A DNA stretch of 64,000 bases from M55B127 sp034521955 (GCA_034521955.1 JAXHLT010000004.1:1-64000); one strand, 5' to 3'. Positions 1 to 8,994 are shown, counted from the first letter of the stretch. The notes: generated by a model from the sequence alone, not told the origin. Program-made: numbers and translations.

Positions 1-2
1 TT

Positions 3-173
3 GAGTTGGAAGCTGAAACAGTTTCCTTTCTCGTGTCAGAATATTTTAATATAGATAATCCTTCCGAAAGGTATCTAGCACTCTATAAAAAGAGTTATGA
101 TTTGAGGGAGAGTTTTAAGAGGATCAATCGGGTGAGTAGAAACATTATCAACGGAATTTTGGATCAGATATAA
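3..173 (+). CDS. C-terminal tail of an ArdC-like/zincin-type protein (partial)
   Basis: The window opens inside a reading frame that runs to a TAA at 171-173 and encodes about 56 residues. It begins ELEAETVSFLVSEYF and continues with an Asn-Pro-Ser-Glu-Arg-Tyr-Leu stretch. The pattern E-x-E-A-E-x-V-x-x-x-V followed by a short loop and YLA resembles the C-terminal end of ArdC-like antirestriction proteins, in which a DUF955-type zinc peptidase fold follows an ssDNA-binding domain. That would fit the recombinase fragment just downstream as part of one mobile-element remnant. The N-terminal domains and any HExxH motif lie outside the window, so the family call is an inference from a short tail. 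Confidence 0.4.
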   Translation, partial: ELEAETVSFLVSEYFNIDNPSERYLALYKKSYDLRESFKRINRVSRNIINGILDQI

Positions 174-317
174 TGATGTCTATATATAATCTAAATATGT
201 GAATAACCAACGATTATGCTGATGATTACAATCTGAGTAGTGATGAATTAAAAATACTGTGTATAATCAACCATTTTGGCTATTATAGTGGCATATACAC
301 AAAAGGGGGATTTTAAA

Positions 318-587
318 GTGGCAAAAAGAAAAATACCGGATGTGTTGTCTAAAGAGGAGCAGAAAAAGTTATTGGATGTCTTTAATACCCGTTATATTTC
401 TTCACACAGGAATAAGGTAATGATTAAGTTGATGTTAAATTCTGGCCTCCGGCTATCGGAGCTTATCAATCTAGCCTGGAAGGAGGTTAATTTACAGACC
501 GGTAGACTTAAGGTTGTCAGTGGTAAAGGAAATAAGGATCGCATATTGTGGATTAATGAAGACACTCTGAGTTGTTTAATAGAATGA
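318..587 (+). pseudogene. Truncated tyrosine recombinase (phage-type integrase fragment)
   Basis: A GTG at 318 preceded by AAAGGGGG (about 303-310) starts a frame of 89 codons. It contains the classic start of a tyrosine recombinase catalytic domain: LSKEEQKKLL, then SGLRLSELINL carrying the first catalytic Arg, then a beta-strand VVSGKGNKDR with the conserved Lys. The frame stops at 587, before the HxxR and Tyr motifs, so the product would be catalytically dead. Full catalytic domains of this family are near 170-180 residues. I find no continuation of the domain in the other frames downstream. It is probably a remnant of an integrated element, consistent with the tRNA-like remnant near 3.4 kb. 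Confidence 0.7.
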
Positions 588-657
588 AAAGATAGTTAGG
601 AAATACAATTTTTTAATAAAATTATTGTTTCGCGGGGGAACTTTAAATAAAAAAGAT

Positions 658-698
658 AAACAGCCGTAGCCCAAATTGATTTAGGGCTTTAGCTGTTT
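658..698 (-). terminator. Rho-independent terminator of the pseudopilin operon
   Basis: A hairpin with arms AAACAGC and GCTGTTT and an inner AGCCC/GGGCT pairing lies just past the 3' end of the minus-strand pilin gene. On the minus strand it is followed by a T-rich run. Confidence 0.7.
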
Positions 699-766
699 AG
701 TTAAGTCTGTTTTTTACTGCTTAATTTCTAGATTGCTATTTATTTTAGAACAAGGATTTTCAACAG

Positions 767-1291
767 TTATTCTGTTATCAAAATACCTATATAATCAGAT
801 GTTATTTCTGTTTCTCCTGCGATGTTATTTAGTAAAACTTGTGAATCAAGATTATAAGCTTCTCCATCTTTATTACCAGCTATACTAAATTGTAATACAT
901 TTTGTTGATTGTCTTTTTTTATTAAATTAAAGGCTAAATCAGTTATTGTAGATTCAGTCCATCTTTTTTCTCCAGAACTGTCTAAATATTTTACGGTATC
1001 ATTACTCTGATCTAACATTATACATATTTCATTGGAAGCAAAAGAAGCTGGTTCACTATCAATTAGACTAATACTCTTAGCATATTCTGTGTAAGTAATA
1101 ATCATAGTTGAAGTAAATCTTAAATCCTCTTGAATATTTACATGATTTAGATCTTGTTTAAAAAAATTAAAGCCATTAATTAATGGGGTACCTAAGAATG
1201 TTGTTATAATACCAATTACAGCTATAACTAAAATTAGTTCAATTAGTGTAAATCCATCTTCATTGTTTTTTAAAACTTTAATAGTCCCCAC
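767..1291 (-). CDS. Type IV pilin-like / type II pseudopilin
   Basis: The product begins with a short basic leader, then G-FTLIELILVIAVIGIITT. This is a class III prepilin signal: the prepilin peptidase would cut after Gly and methylate Phe, and the hydrophobic helix packs the subunit into a pilus or pseudopilus. The remaining roughly 150 residues are a hydrophilic head with no recognised fold. It is the last gene of a three-gene minus-strand operon. The nominal start is GTG 1291, but this GTG lies inside the ribosome binding site AAGGAGGTG. An ATT at 1282, eight bases from GGAGG, would give the natural leader MKVLKNNEDG-FTLIE. The start is therefore uncertain between GTG and a non-canonical ATT. 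No peptidase or ATPase gene of the secretion system is in view. Confidence 0.75.
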   Translation of the reverse strand: MGTIKVLKNNEDGFTLIELILVIAVIGIITTFLGTPLINGFNFFKQDLNHVNIQEDLRFTSTMIITYTEYAKSISLIDSEPASFASNEICIMLDQSNDTVKYLDSSGEKRWTESTITDLAFNLIKKDNQQNVLQFSIAGNKDGEAYNLDSQVLLNNIAGETEITSDYIGILITE

Positions 1292-1311
1292 CTCCTTAAA
1301 AATCTAATTAT

Positions 1312-1671
1312 TTAACTATCTCCCATTACATAATAATATAAAGAAACACTTTTATCTCCTTGTCTAGTAAAGTAATTTCTAGTTACAGATTCATCATACA
1401 CATCTATAGAAGATGTCTGGTGACTTCCTGAGCCATCATTTTTATTAAATGTGATTTCATCTACTGAAGTTAAATCATCTTTATCTGGTGAAACAATTTT
1501 ATCTATTATATCATTTTGTAACGAGTATAAAGATTCAGCCTTGTTTCCATTGTTCATTATAACCGTATGTGCATATTCAAAGAGCGGAAATAAGCCTAAT
1601 ACTACAATTGTTAATATAGTTATGGCTAAAAGTAACTCAATTAAAGTAAATCCATCTTTTGATCTAATCAT
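1312..1671 (-). CDS. Type IV pilin-like / pseudopilin
   Basis: An ATG at 1671 opens a 119-residue protein with the prepilin motif MIRSKDG-FTLIELLLAI, followed by a hydrophobic helix to about residue 30 and a hydrophilic C-terminal domain. Prepilin peptidase cleavage is expected after Gly7. The start codon overlaps the end of the upstream pilX-like frame by 8 bases, which suggests translational coupling, and 20 bases separate it from the next pilin gene. At 119 residues it is small for a major pilin and better fits a minor pseudopilin of the ComGD/PulG type. Function in DNA uptake, secretion or a minor pilus cannot be told from this operon alone. Confidence 0.75.
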   Translation of the reverse strand: MIRSKDGFTLIELLLAITILTIVVLGLFPLFEYAHTVIMNNGNKAESLYSLQNDIIDKIVSPDKDDLTSVDEITFNKNDGSGSHQTSSIDVYDESVTRNYFTRQGDKSVSLYYYVMGDS

Positions 1672-2818
1672 TTAAATCACCCACATTTTTTGCCCACTCA
1701 CCTTTTATAAAAGTAAGATCTGAAAATGAAATTGGAAATAAGCCTTCATCATTTATCGGAGAGTAAGTAAAAGAAGGATTACCAGCTCCATCTTCTATAA
1801 TAAAACTATCTGCAACAAGGGAACCTTCAATTGTTACATTATCTTCAATTATTATAGTTTTATTTGGAGCATATAATCCACCTCTAAAAGTTGTCCCCGT
1901 TTCCAATCTAATTTCAGAACTGTCAGCAGAATCTCCATATACAATAATAATTAATTGTCCTGGTTCCGCATTATTTGTAACAGCTAGTGTTTCACCCTTC
2001 AATTCCTCAGTGTATATTATAGCTCTCGCATCATCTGTAAAAGAAGTAGTTGTAGATATATCTATTGTACCTCCATCTTCATTTTTTAATTTATAAGTAG
2101 ATAGAATAACATCATCATTTCCAAGTATAAATTGAATTATAGATGAACTACCTTCAATTTTAACTTCATCGTAATGAATACTGCTATTAATACTTTCAGT
2201 TCCATCTTCTACTTTTAGTAGAGTTCCACCATCAGTTATACCACTAGGTGCAGTAGGAATAGACAAATGTTTATCCACATTAAAATTTATTTCTCCATTT
2301 AAATATTGATCCATATCCCAATTAGACAATGTCTAAATAATGATGAATCTCCCTTTAAGCTAATATCTCCATCTATTTGTGCTGTTCCATCTATTGTTAT
2401 ATTATTAGCTGCAAAAATTGCATCTTCAAATAGAGAACCTATATTTGAATTTAGTCTAAAGCAACCTTTCTTGTATAATCACCTATTGTCCCTTCCGATT
2501 CTATCAAGAGAGTATTTTCATCTTTAGTGATTACAGCCTGAAAAGTACCTTCACCTAAATTCACTTCGTCTGTGTCGTAGTATCTACAACATTTTCAGTA
2601 TCTATTTTATTGTTTATTATACTATCAGCTACTAATTCTGCTCCAGATCTTGCAATATAATATGCTTGTAGCCGTTTTTTTTCTGTCTCCACTCTTTTAA
2701 ATTCCCCCAAAACTACATTTAATAAAACTGAACCAAGGGCAAATAAAATCACCATCGTAAAAATAACAGTTATTAAAGCATATCCCTGTTCATTCTTGAA
2801 TCTTTTTATTGGAGCCAC
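1664..2818 (-). pseudogene. PilX-like minor pilin/assembly protein, frameshifted
   Basis: The first 85 codons (2818-2561) encode a PilX-type N-terminus: GYALITVIFTMVILFALGSVLLNVVLGE plus an ARSGAE element typical of minor pilins that act as an assembly platform. The frame then breaks. Reading the minus strand, the sense continues in a second frame as TDEVNLGEGTFQAVITKDEN until about 2475. It moves to a third as LFEDAIFAANNITIDG, and resumes as the open 221-codon segment ending at 1664. That segment has repeated beta-rich turns such as GGLYAPNKTIIIEDNVTIEG. At least three single-base shifts are needed, so as given this is a broken gene. As in the downstream pilin gene, the only good start spacing from AAGGAGGTG falls on a non-ATG codon (ATA at 2809), although GTG 2818 is the formal option. 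Confidence 0.65.
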
Positions 2819-3377
2819 CTCCTTACATATAGAACGTAACTATGTAAATAATTGACTTCTTATATTTATTATAAAATTATGAATTGATACATGTATAGCA
2901 CCTTATATCTTTATAATTAGACATAATTATCAATTAACCTTTTTTTAAAAATTTGATTTGACAGTATTATAAATAAATAGATAATGTAATATTTTAGTGA
3001 GAAGGCGGGAAATAATGTATAAATATAGAAGGGAGGTCTAGAATACCTAAACCGAAAGAGCCGAGGCTACGCATTTATTTTCACCTGAAGAATATAAAAA
3101 AATAACATTATTTATAAAAGGGAAATAACATATTTAATAGAATAATGATTTAATACAAGACATTCCGTTAGTGAGAGGCGAATGTTTATATAATAAATAA
3201 TTCTAAGTATTGGGTAATAATATCGCATAGAAGAGGTTTTTTTGCTAAAATTTATTGGTTTTTAAGCTAAACAATCTTGGTGTGTAAAATGAAATATTGG
3301 GTCATATTTTAAGCAATTCGGTGGATCATAAAAACCCTACAATTCCTGTTATTTCAATCATTGCTCAGCCCGTAAGG
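2819..3377. other. Gene-free stretch with unexplained local hairpins
   Basis: No open frame of convincing length is present. The section 3020-3095 has short self-complementary arms (AGGT/ACCT near 3035-3049, AGCC/GGCT near 3060-3068), and 3161-3188 pairs ACATTC with GAATGT. I compared it by eye with c-di-GMP, c-di-AMP, TPP, SAM, cobalamin and purine riboswitch cores and found no match. It may be the leader of a lost gene or mobile-element debris. Confidence 0.3.
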
Positions 3378-3457
3378 GCGGGCCTGAAAGGCGAATCTGG
3401 TAGAGCACAAGACTCCAAATCTTGGTGTTGGGGGTTCAAGTCCTCCTGCCCGTGCCA
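3378..3457 (+). tRNA. tRNA-Trp-like (CCA anticodon) with degenerate D-arm
   Basis: From about 3401 the sequence reads as a normal tRNA 3' half: TGGTAGAGC, an anticodon stem enclosing CTCCAAA (anticodon CCA, Trp), a variable loop, a T-arm with GGTTCAAGT, and an encoded terminal CCA at 3455-3457. The 5' portion is abnormal. The acceptor arm (GCGGGCC against TGCCCGT) has a G-U pair and one mismatch, and no GCTC is present to pair with GAGC in the D-arm. The D region is also about 4 bases too long. It could be a pseudo-tRNA or the attachment-site copy left by an integrated element that carried only the 3' half of a tRNA gene. The truncated integrase at 318-587 supports the second reading. Confidence 0.5.
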
Positions 3458-3570
3458 TTTTTATGTCTAAAATAAAAGAATCATCACATTTAATGTGATG
3501 ATCAATAAAAATATTATTTATTTAAAGTTGTAAATTAGTAAGATGTGGTAAGTGGAAATATTGCATTAAA

Positions 3571-4155
3571 TTATTTCTTTTTTAATAATGTATTAAGCCA
3601 ATATTCATTTTTTCTATTTTTTCTTAGATCTTCAGTTTTCCATAATTGAATTATTGATAAGTTTCCAATTTTATTAATAAGATTTTTAAAAGATTCTTCA
3701 TCATAATAATTAAATAATCTGCCATTTTTATAAACCTCTTTATTTCCATACTTAAAAGAAGAATATAAAACACCATTCATTTTTAATGCTTTAGAAAAAT
3801 TATATAAAATATCTTTCATGTTTTCTCTTTTGACATGCAATAAAGAAGCGCAAGCCCAAAGGCCATCAAATTTATTCTTATAATCTATATCTTCAAATTT
3901 CATACATTTTACTTCTTGACCAATTAATTTGGAACTTAATTTTGATAAGTTTTTTGAACCATCAATAGCAGTTACTTCATATCCTTGTTTTAAAAAATAC
4001 AAACTGTCTCTACCTGATCCACATCCAGCATCTAAGATATGTCCATTTTCTTTAATATGTTTTATAAACTCTTTATATAAAGGACTCATATCCACATCTA
4101 CAGTATTTTCATAATATTTTTCAGCATTTTTATTATAGTATTCAATAGTATCCAC
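3571..4155 (-). CDS. Class I SAM-dependent methyltransferase (TehB-like)
   Basis: The 194-residue protein has a Rossmann-fold methyltransferase signature: ILDAGCGSGRDSLYFLKQG (motif I, SAM glycine loop, around residues 41-59), an acidic VTAIDGS at the end of beta-2, and FDGLWACASLLH for motif IV. Small proteins of this kind starting MDTIEYYNKNAEKYY are usually annotated as class I methyltransferases or tellurite-resistance TehB-like. The substrate is unknown. The start is GTG 4155, spaced about nine bases from GGAG. It follows the broken PLD-helicase gene by about 35 bases on the same strand. I believe this pairing of a DUF3427 helicase with a methyltransferase recurs elsewhere, but I cannot check that here. 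Confidence 0.7.
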   Translation of the reverse strand: MDTIEYYNKNAEKYYENTVDVDMSPLYKEFIKHIKENGHILDAGCGSGRDSLYFLKQGYEVTAIDGSKNLSKLSSKLIGQEVKCMKFEDIDYKNKFDGLWACASLLHVKRENMKDILYNFSKALKMNGVLYSSFKYGNKEVYKNGRLFNYYDEESFKNLINKIGNLSIIQLWKTEDLRKNRKNEYWLNTLLKKK

Positions 4156-4190
4156 CTTATATAACTCCTTCCATTATTTGAATGATTTTA

Positions 4191-6568
4191 TTAAAATCTT
4201 CTTTCAAAATATCTGTTTTTTCTATAATTTAAAATATCAATATAATGATTACATAATTCTTCACTAATAAAAGATTCAATTTTCGGATGAAGTCTAAATT
4301 TATTATTGATTTCATCATGGATAAAGAATTTACTTTTTGATAAAAACTTAATTGGATTTTTCAATACTTCTTTTATATATTTTTTCTTATCCAATTTTTC
4401 CAATTTCTATGTTTTTTATTATTAAAATCCTTTTGGTGTAATTTATTATATTTATAAAAGTTCATATATGTTTCTCCCACTTCTTTTACATCTACGGTCA
4501 TTTTTAATTTATTATCTTTTATTAAAGAAAGTAAAACAGGAATTTTATATGCTTTACTCATTCTGGTGTTTTCAAGTTCAATTAAGAAATCTTCGATTAT
4601 AGTATCCAACCATTTCTTTTCTATATTATTTAACTCATTTATGCTATTTAAGTATCTTAGATATCCCTTTTTATTTGTATATCTTCCCTTTAAATATTCT
4701 TTAATATCTATATCTACACCATCATAAATATCTTTTCTCAAAGGTCTTTTACCTAAATAGTTTTTTAATCTAAAATATTCTTCTTCCATTCTTTTTATAA
4801 GAGGATCACTTTTTGCCATTTCTTTAAATAGGTCAATAGTTTTAAAGTCAAAATTAATATGACAGTTTTCAGGAAAATCAAATTCATCAATTTTAGCTAG
4901 GTCTTTATTTGATTTTTTCATAGGATTTTCTCCAGATAATAAATAAGGGATATAATGAGCTCTTTTATAATTACCAATAAAGTCTAGAACTTTTAGGTAA
5001 TCTTTATTCTCACTTTTTCTTAAACCTCTACCTAATTGTTGTAAAAATACTGTGTAAGATTCTGTTGGGCGTAAAAATAAGACGGTATTTAAGCTTGGTA
5101 TATCAACACCTTCATTAAAAATATCAACAGCAAAAATAACATTAATATTGCCATCTTCAAGGTTTTGAATTGCTTTATTTCTTTCCATGAAGAAATTTTC
5201 TTTATTTGATGCGCTATGTACACATACAGCTTTAATATTATTTTCATTAAATTTTTTTGCCATATATTTAGCGTGTTGGATAGATGCGCAAAATCCTAAA
5301 GTTTTTTTATCAGCCAGATTTTTATAATGTTTTAATATTAAATTTGTTCTTTTATGTGTATTCAATTGTTTTAAGATCTTTTGTACTATATTTACCATTA
5401 GAATAATTTATCTCATCATAATTGACATTATCATCATAAATTCCATAATATTTAAAGGGCACTAATAAATCTCTATTAATGGCATCTTTCATATTAATTT
5501 CATAAATGACATTATCATTACAAATTTCATAAATATCTTTGTTATCCATTCTATAAGGTGTAGCTGTAAGACCTAACAAAAAATCAGGTTCAAAGTATTC
5601 AATTACATTTGTATAACTCTCAGCAGCAGCATGATGAAATTCATCAACTATTATATAATCAAAAGTATTAGGATTAAAGTATCTATTAAGATATTTCTTT
5701 TTTCTTAATGTTTGAACACTTGCGAAAATAATATCCTTGTTGTTCTCCTTCATTTCACCTTTGAAAAACCCGGTTTTAATATTAGAATTAATATTTTTAA
5801 AAGTTTTATTAGCTTGATTAAGGATTTCTTCTCTGTGCGCCAAAAATAAAATTTTGTTAAATTGCATAGAATCGAAAGCTGCAATATATGTCTTTCCTAT
5901 TCCTGTAGCTCCAATGACCATACCTCTATCAATACCTTCTTTTCTGGCTAAATTTAATTCATATAAGGCTTCAATTTGAGGACCTCTAGGTTCGGGTTTA
6001 CTATTTTGTTCTAACCGGTTTATCAGGAACAACTTTCATCGATTGTGGTTTTTTCCATGATTGAGTATATTTTTTTAATTCTTTATTATCTATAATTGTT
6101 GTTTCTTCTTTATAAATTTTGTCAAATTCTTTTTCGAATTCATGATATGCTTTTTGGTCATTTTTATTAAATAATTCATAATTCCATTCAATACACTTGA
6201 AGTGAGAGCACTGGCAGAAATATTAGAAGAACCAATAAATAAAATTTTTTTCATTTTCTTTTTTATAAAATATGCTTTAGGGTGAAAAGAAATATTCTTT
6301 TTATTATAGAATCTTAGGTCAATTAAATTTCCGTAATTCTTTTTTTAATAAATATAAGGCTGAGGGTTCAGTAATATTTAAATATTTACTGGTAATAATT
6401 ATAATATTTTGTTCCTTTTAAAGCTTGTTTTTTTAAATCATTAATAATTAACTTAATTCCAGATTCTCTAAGAAAGGATACAATTATTTTGATTTCTTGA
6501 GCATTATGTATCTCTTTTTTCAATCTATTATAGAGATTCATATTTCTACCTGTTAGCGCATTAACCAT
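4191..6568 (-). pseudogene. PLD-like nuclease / SF2 helicase / DUF3427 protein, multiply frameshifted
   Basis: Read across frames, the domain order is as follows. An N-terminal PLD-like domain starts near 6568 (KIIVSFLRESGIKLI) and has a later HPKAYFIKKK...GSSNISASAL signature at about 6285-6205. Then comes an SF2 helicase with Walker A GATGIGKTYIAA and Walker B DEFHHAAAESY (DEFH variant of DEAD/DEAH), then GLTATPYRMD. The C-terminal helicase half has VDIFNEGVDIPSLNTVLFLRPTESYTVFLQQLGRGLR (motifs V and VI), followed by a DUF3427-type tail. Breaks lie near 6400, 6330, 6200, 6030, 5370 and 4385. Intact relatives are about 900-1000 residues, act on nucleic acid and are often found in defence or stress islands. 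As written the gene is non-functional. Confidence 0.7.
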
Positions 6569-6896
6569 TTTGTATAGCCCCCAGTATTATTACATTTATG
6601 GATTCACCTAATATCTATATTTCAATGAATATAAAAAGTTACCTTCATACAGAAATATTTAATTTACATAAATAAATTGCAAAATCCTCTAAATTATATA
6701 ATTAAATGAACTTAATCATAAAAAGAAGAAGTATACCAGTAACCTCTGTTATAACGTTAAAACTAAAATTTATTAATTATTTCTTTTTGTGAAAAAGTAG
6801 CCCCCGCAAAAGTTTGACAGAAACCAAAGAATAAAAGTGATTGACAAATCTCTGTTATATTGATAAAATAAATTTCCGTTTGTTAAAAATAATATA
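6569..6896. other. Intergenic region between divergent genes
   Basis: AT-rich and without a convincing reading frame. It holds the promoter at 6841-6869 for the gene at 6897; no terminator-like hairpin stands out. Confidence 0.5.
6841..6869 (+). promoter_or_regulatory. Sigma-A promoter of the 6897 gene
   Basis: TTGACA at 6841-6846 and TAAAAT at 6864-6869, separated by 17 bases. Predicted transcription start is about 6876, some 20 bases before the ATG. Confidence 0.65.
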
Positions 6897-7226
6897 ATGG
6901 AGAGTGATATTATTAAAGAGAAATGGATTTATATGAAGGACTTTGTTGATATGCAACTTCATAAAAATAACAGCTATCTTTTCTACATTTTAGGAATTAC
7001 TACAGGTATTTTGTTTATGCTAGGTTTTTTAGCTTATGAAATCACTGGTGGAATAATTGGTTTTGTATTTGGCATAGCAATATTTGAGCTATTTAAGTAT
7101 TTATATGGTGATGTACCAGATATTATAGTTTCTGGTATTGATGATGAAGAACAAATAGCAAAGGCACTAACTAATTCAATTAAAAAGGCTTTAGCTGAAG
7201 CAGAAGAGGAAGATAGCAATAGTTAA
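6897..7226 (+). CDS. Small two-helix membrane protein, unknown function
   Basis: The frame encodes 109 residues: a short cytosolic-looking N-terminus, two hydrophobic segments at roughly residues 27-47 and 50-68 (second is Gly-rich: GGIIGFVFGIAIFELF), and a very acidic tail ending AEAEEEDSNS. I recognise no family. A consensus promoter lies just upstream and a strong terminator just downstream, so it is a single-gene transcript. No clear Shine-Dalgarno precedes ATG 6897, and the transcript leader would be only about 20 bases. A second in-frame ATG at 6933 is an alternative start. A Gly-rich helix pair with an acidic tail could be an envelope-stress or phage-shock type protein, but that is a guess. 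Confidence 0.65.
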   Translation: MESDIIKEKWIYMKDFVDMQLHKNNSYLFYILGITTGILFMLGFLAYEITGGIIGFVFGIAIFELFKYLYGDVPDIIVSGIDDEEQIAKALTNSIKKALAEAEEEDSNS

Positions 7227-7266
7227 TAGTATCCATTTCTAACACTTAAATATAAATATGTAATTG

Positions 7267-7300
7267 ATACCAGCTTTTTAATTAAGGCTGGTATTTTTTT
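7267..7300 (+). terminator. Rho-independent terminator after the 6897 gene
   Basis: ATACCAGC pairs with GCTGGTAT, followed by seven Ts. Confidence 0.85.
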
Positions 7301-7320
7301 ATTTAATAATTGTTTATTGA

Positions 7321-7428
7321 AGTGAGCGGGTAATTGGTGAGGGAAAAGGTCATTGGTACTGTGAATATGTGGAAGATCCAATGACAGACGAAATAGAAGA
7401 AGTAGTATTTTCTATAGCGGATACATAA
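7321..7428 (+). pseudogene. Short coding-like remnant, origin unknown
   Basis: A 35-codon frame with no start codon reads SERVIGEGKGHWYCEYV followed by an acidic EDPMTDEIEE stretch, then a TAA. The composition looks protein-like (Trp, Tyr, Cys, balanced charge) but there is no ribosome binding site and a stop immediately precedes it. It is best read as the tail of a decayed gene. Confidence 0.25.
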
Positions 7429-7613
7429 AATAGTTAATATCATGAAAAATGTAAATAACATGTTTCTTTTGTATATATTAATTTTTATCAATTAGGTTAC
7501 AATAACCTGGTAGGGATTTTTTAATTGAGATCAGTAAATCATTGGTATATGATAAAAAACATAGTATATTGTATATATTAACTCTTAATCCAAACTAATG
7601 GGTTTAAAGAGTA

Positions 7614-8027
7614 GGATCTTCTCCCATCCTCATCATTAATTACGGTTTTTTTCTATCCTTTAGTTTTAGAATTTCTACCCAAGCACTTTAACCTTATTTG
7701 ATAACAGCCAAAGAAATAGATAAAACATTTTTAGCAGAAATATGTTGGCGAAACGGACTATCTAATTCTGTACTCTTTATACGAAAATGTTCTTCAGATA
7801 TCACAAAAATCTAAATTATTGTTAAATTTTCCAATTAAATGTATTAAATTAGAAATATTATTGAGATATTTTAGAGATCTTTTATGAGAGCAATTGTTAT
7901 CATTAATTTACTACTTATTATAATTTGTAGAAATTATGTGGGTAACTTATGTAAACAGTGAAGGTTAATTGGTTAAATAAGTTTTCAAAACCTTTTAAAA
8001 ACGGAAGGATGGGGATGGAGAAGATAT
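7614..8027. mobile_element. Possible eroded insertion sequence with imperfect inverted ends
   Basis: The arm at 7614-7634 (ends CCCATCCTCATC) is nearly the reverse complement of 8008-8025 (GATGGGGATGGAGAAGAT); the arms are about 370 bases apart. Between them, 7698-7814 reads as 38 codons containing DKTFLAEICWRNGL and later KCSSDITKI. This faintly resembles the N-terminal zinc-ribbon segment of IS1595/ISXO2-type transposases. No DDE core is visible. Only the inverted arms are directly seen; the family is a weak inference. Confidence 0.25.
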
Positions 8028-8411
8028 TTATATTCTTAAATTTTAATCAATTCAAAATGGTTTTATCAATAATTTATTGAAGGGTTAAGCCTTCAAAAAT
8101 TAAATATAAGATCTAAAGATTATATTATTGAACAAAGATCCTGAATGTAAAGAAAAATAATCTCTTGATAATAAAGGAGAAAAGGTTTATTTAAAGAACT
8201 TGAATATAGCCTGATAAAAAACGAGCTAATAAAATGATTAATTACTTAACTAAAAAAGTTTGATTATAACATTTTATACAATTTTTAAATAAATATTCTA
8301 AAATAAATTACCGTGTATGTTTAGTACATAAGTTTAAAAAATATAAAACAATTTTTTAAAATATTTATCAAAATATACAAAACAAATGATTCACCAGGGG
8401 GGAATAAAAAA
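8028..8411. other. Gene-free stretch upstream of spoVS
   Basis: Very AT-rich with no open frame of note. It should hold the spoVS promoter. I looked for sigma-H-like AGGA...GAAT elements and did not find a convincing pair. Confidence 0.4.
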
Positions 8412-8699
8412 ATGACTAACAGTTCAAGTAATGAAGGTATGGGTGTATTAAAAGTTGCTGCAAAGTCCAGTCCAAATTCAGTAGCAGGTGCTATTGCAGG
8501 TGTTCTAAGAGAAGAAGGCTATGTTGAAGTCCAAGTAGTAGGTGCAGGGGCTTTAAATCAGGCTGTTAAGGCGATAGCAATTAGTAGAGGATATGTTGCA
8601 CCAAGTGGAATCGATTTAATTTGTACACCGGCATTTTTGGACATTGAAATTAATGGTGAAGAAAGAACAGCTATTAAATTTATAATAGAACCTCTTTAA
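8412..8699 (+). CDS. spoVS: Stage V sporulation protein S
   Basis: The 95-residue product carries the near-invariant SpoVS core: VLKVAAKSSPNSVAGAIAG, then VQVVGAGALNQAVKAIAI, RGYVAPSGIDLICTPAF and INGEERTAIKF. SpoVS is a small Alba-like (AlbA/SpoVS fold), probably nucleic-acid-binding protein. In Bacillus it affects septation and spore coat or cortex assembly under sigma-H. The length is close to the family's usual 86 residues, with a slightly longer Ser/Asn-rich N-terminus. The ATG follows CAGGGGGG by seven to eight bases. It is monocistronic, with its own terminator. Its presence suggests a spore-forming lineage but does not prove sporulation, since the family also occurs in non-sporulating bacteria. 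Confidence 0.95.
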   Translation: MTNSSSNEGMGVLKVAAKSSPNSVAGAIAGVLREEGYVEVQVVGAGALNQAVKAIAISRGYVAPSGIDLICTPAFLDIEINGEERTAIKFIIEPL

Positions 8700-8769
8700 A
8701 ATATTAAATATTAATCTATTTTAAAAAGTATTTTGAGTTAAATTTTCTAAAAGCGAATAAAAGATTAAG

Positions 8770-8797
8770 ACTCTTCTCTTAGGGGAAGAGTTTTTTT
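8770..8797 (+). terminator. Rho-independent terminator of spoVS
   Basis: ACTCTTCTC and GGGAAGAGT close a four-base loop and are followed by seven Ts. Confidence 0.85.
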
Positions 8798-8967
8798 ATT
8801 GTCCTATATAAAAAAGAATATCTATAATAATTATTTAATTTATTAAAGAAATAAACATTACTTAAATATATTGATTCTAAAGATAATCAAATATATCTAA
8901 TATAGAGCAAAGTACAGTTATATTTAACTATAATGAGTTAATAGCAAATAACATTCCCTAATCAGTT

Positions 8968-8994
8968 TTAATAAATACTTAAGAATGCCGATAA
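8968..8994 (+). promoter_or_regulatory. Sigma-28 (flagellar) promoter for the 9084 MCP
   Basis: A perfect sigma-28 -10 element GCCGATAA lies at 8987-8994, with TTAA at 8968-8971 fifteen bases upstream (consensus TAAA). It sits about 90 bases before the MCP start, as expected for a late motility gene. The remainder of 8800-9083 shows nothing else. Confidence 0.6.
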
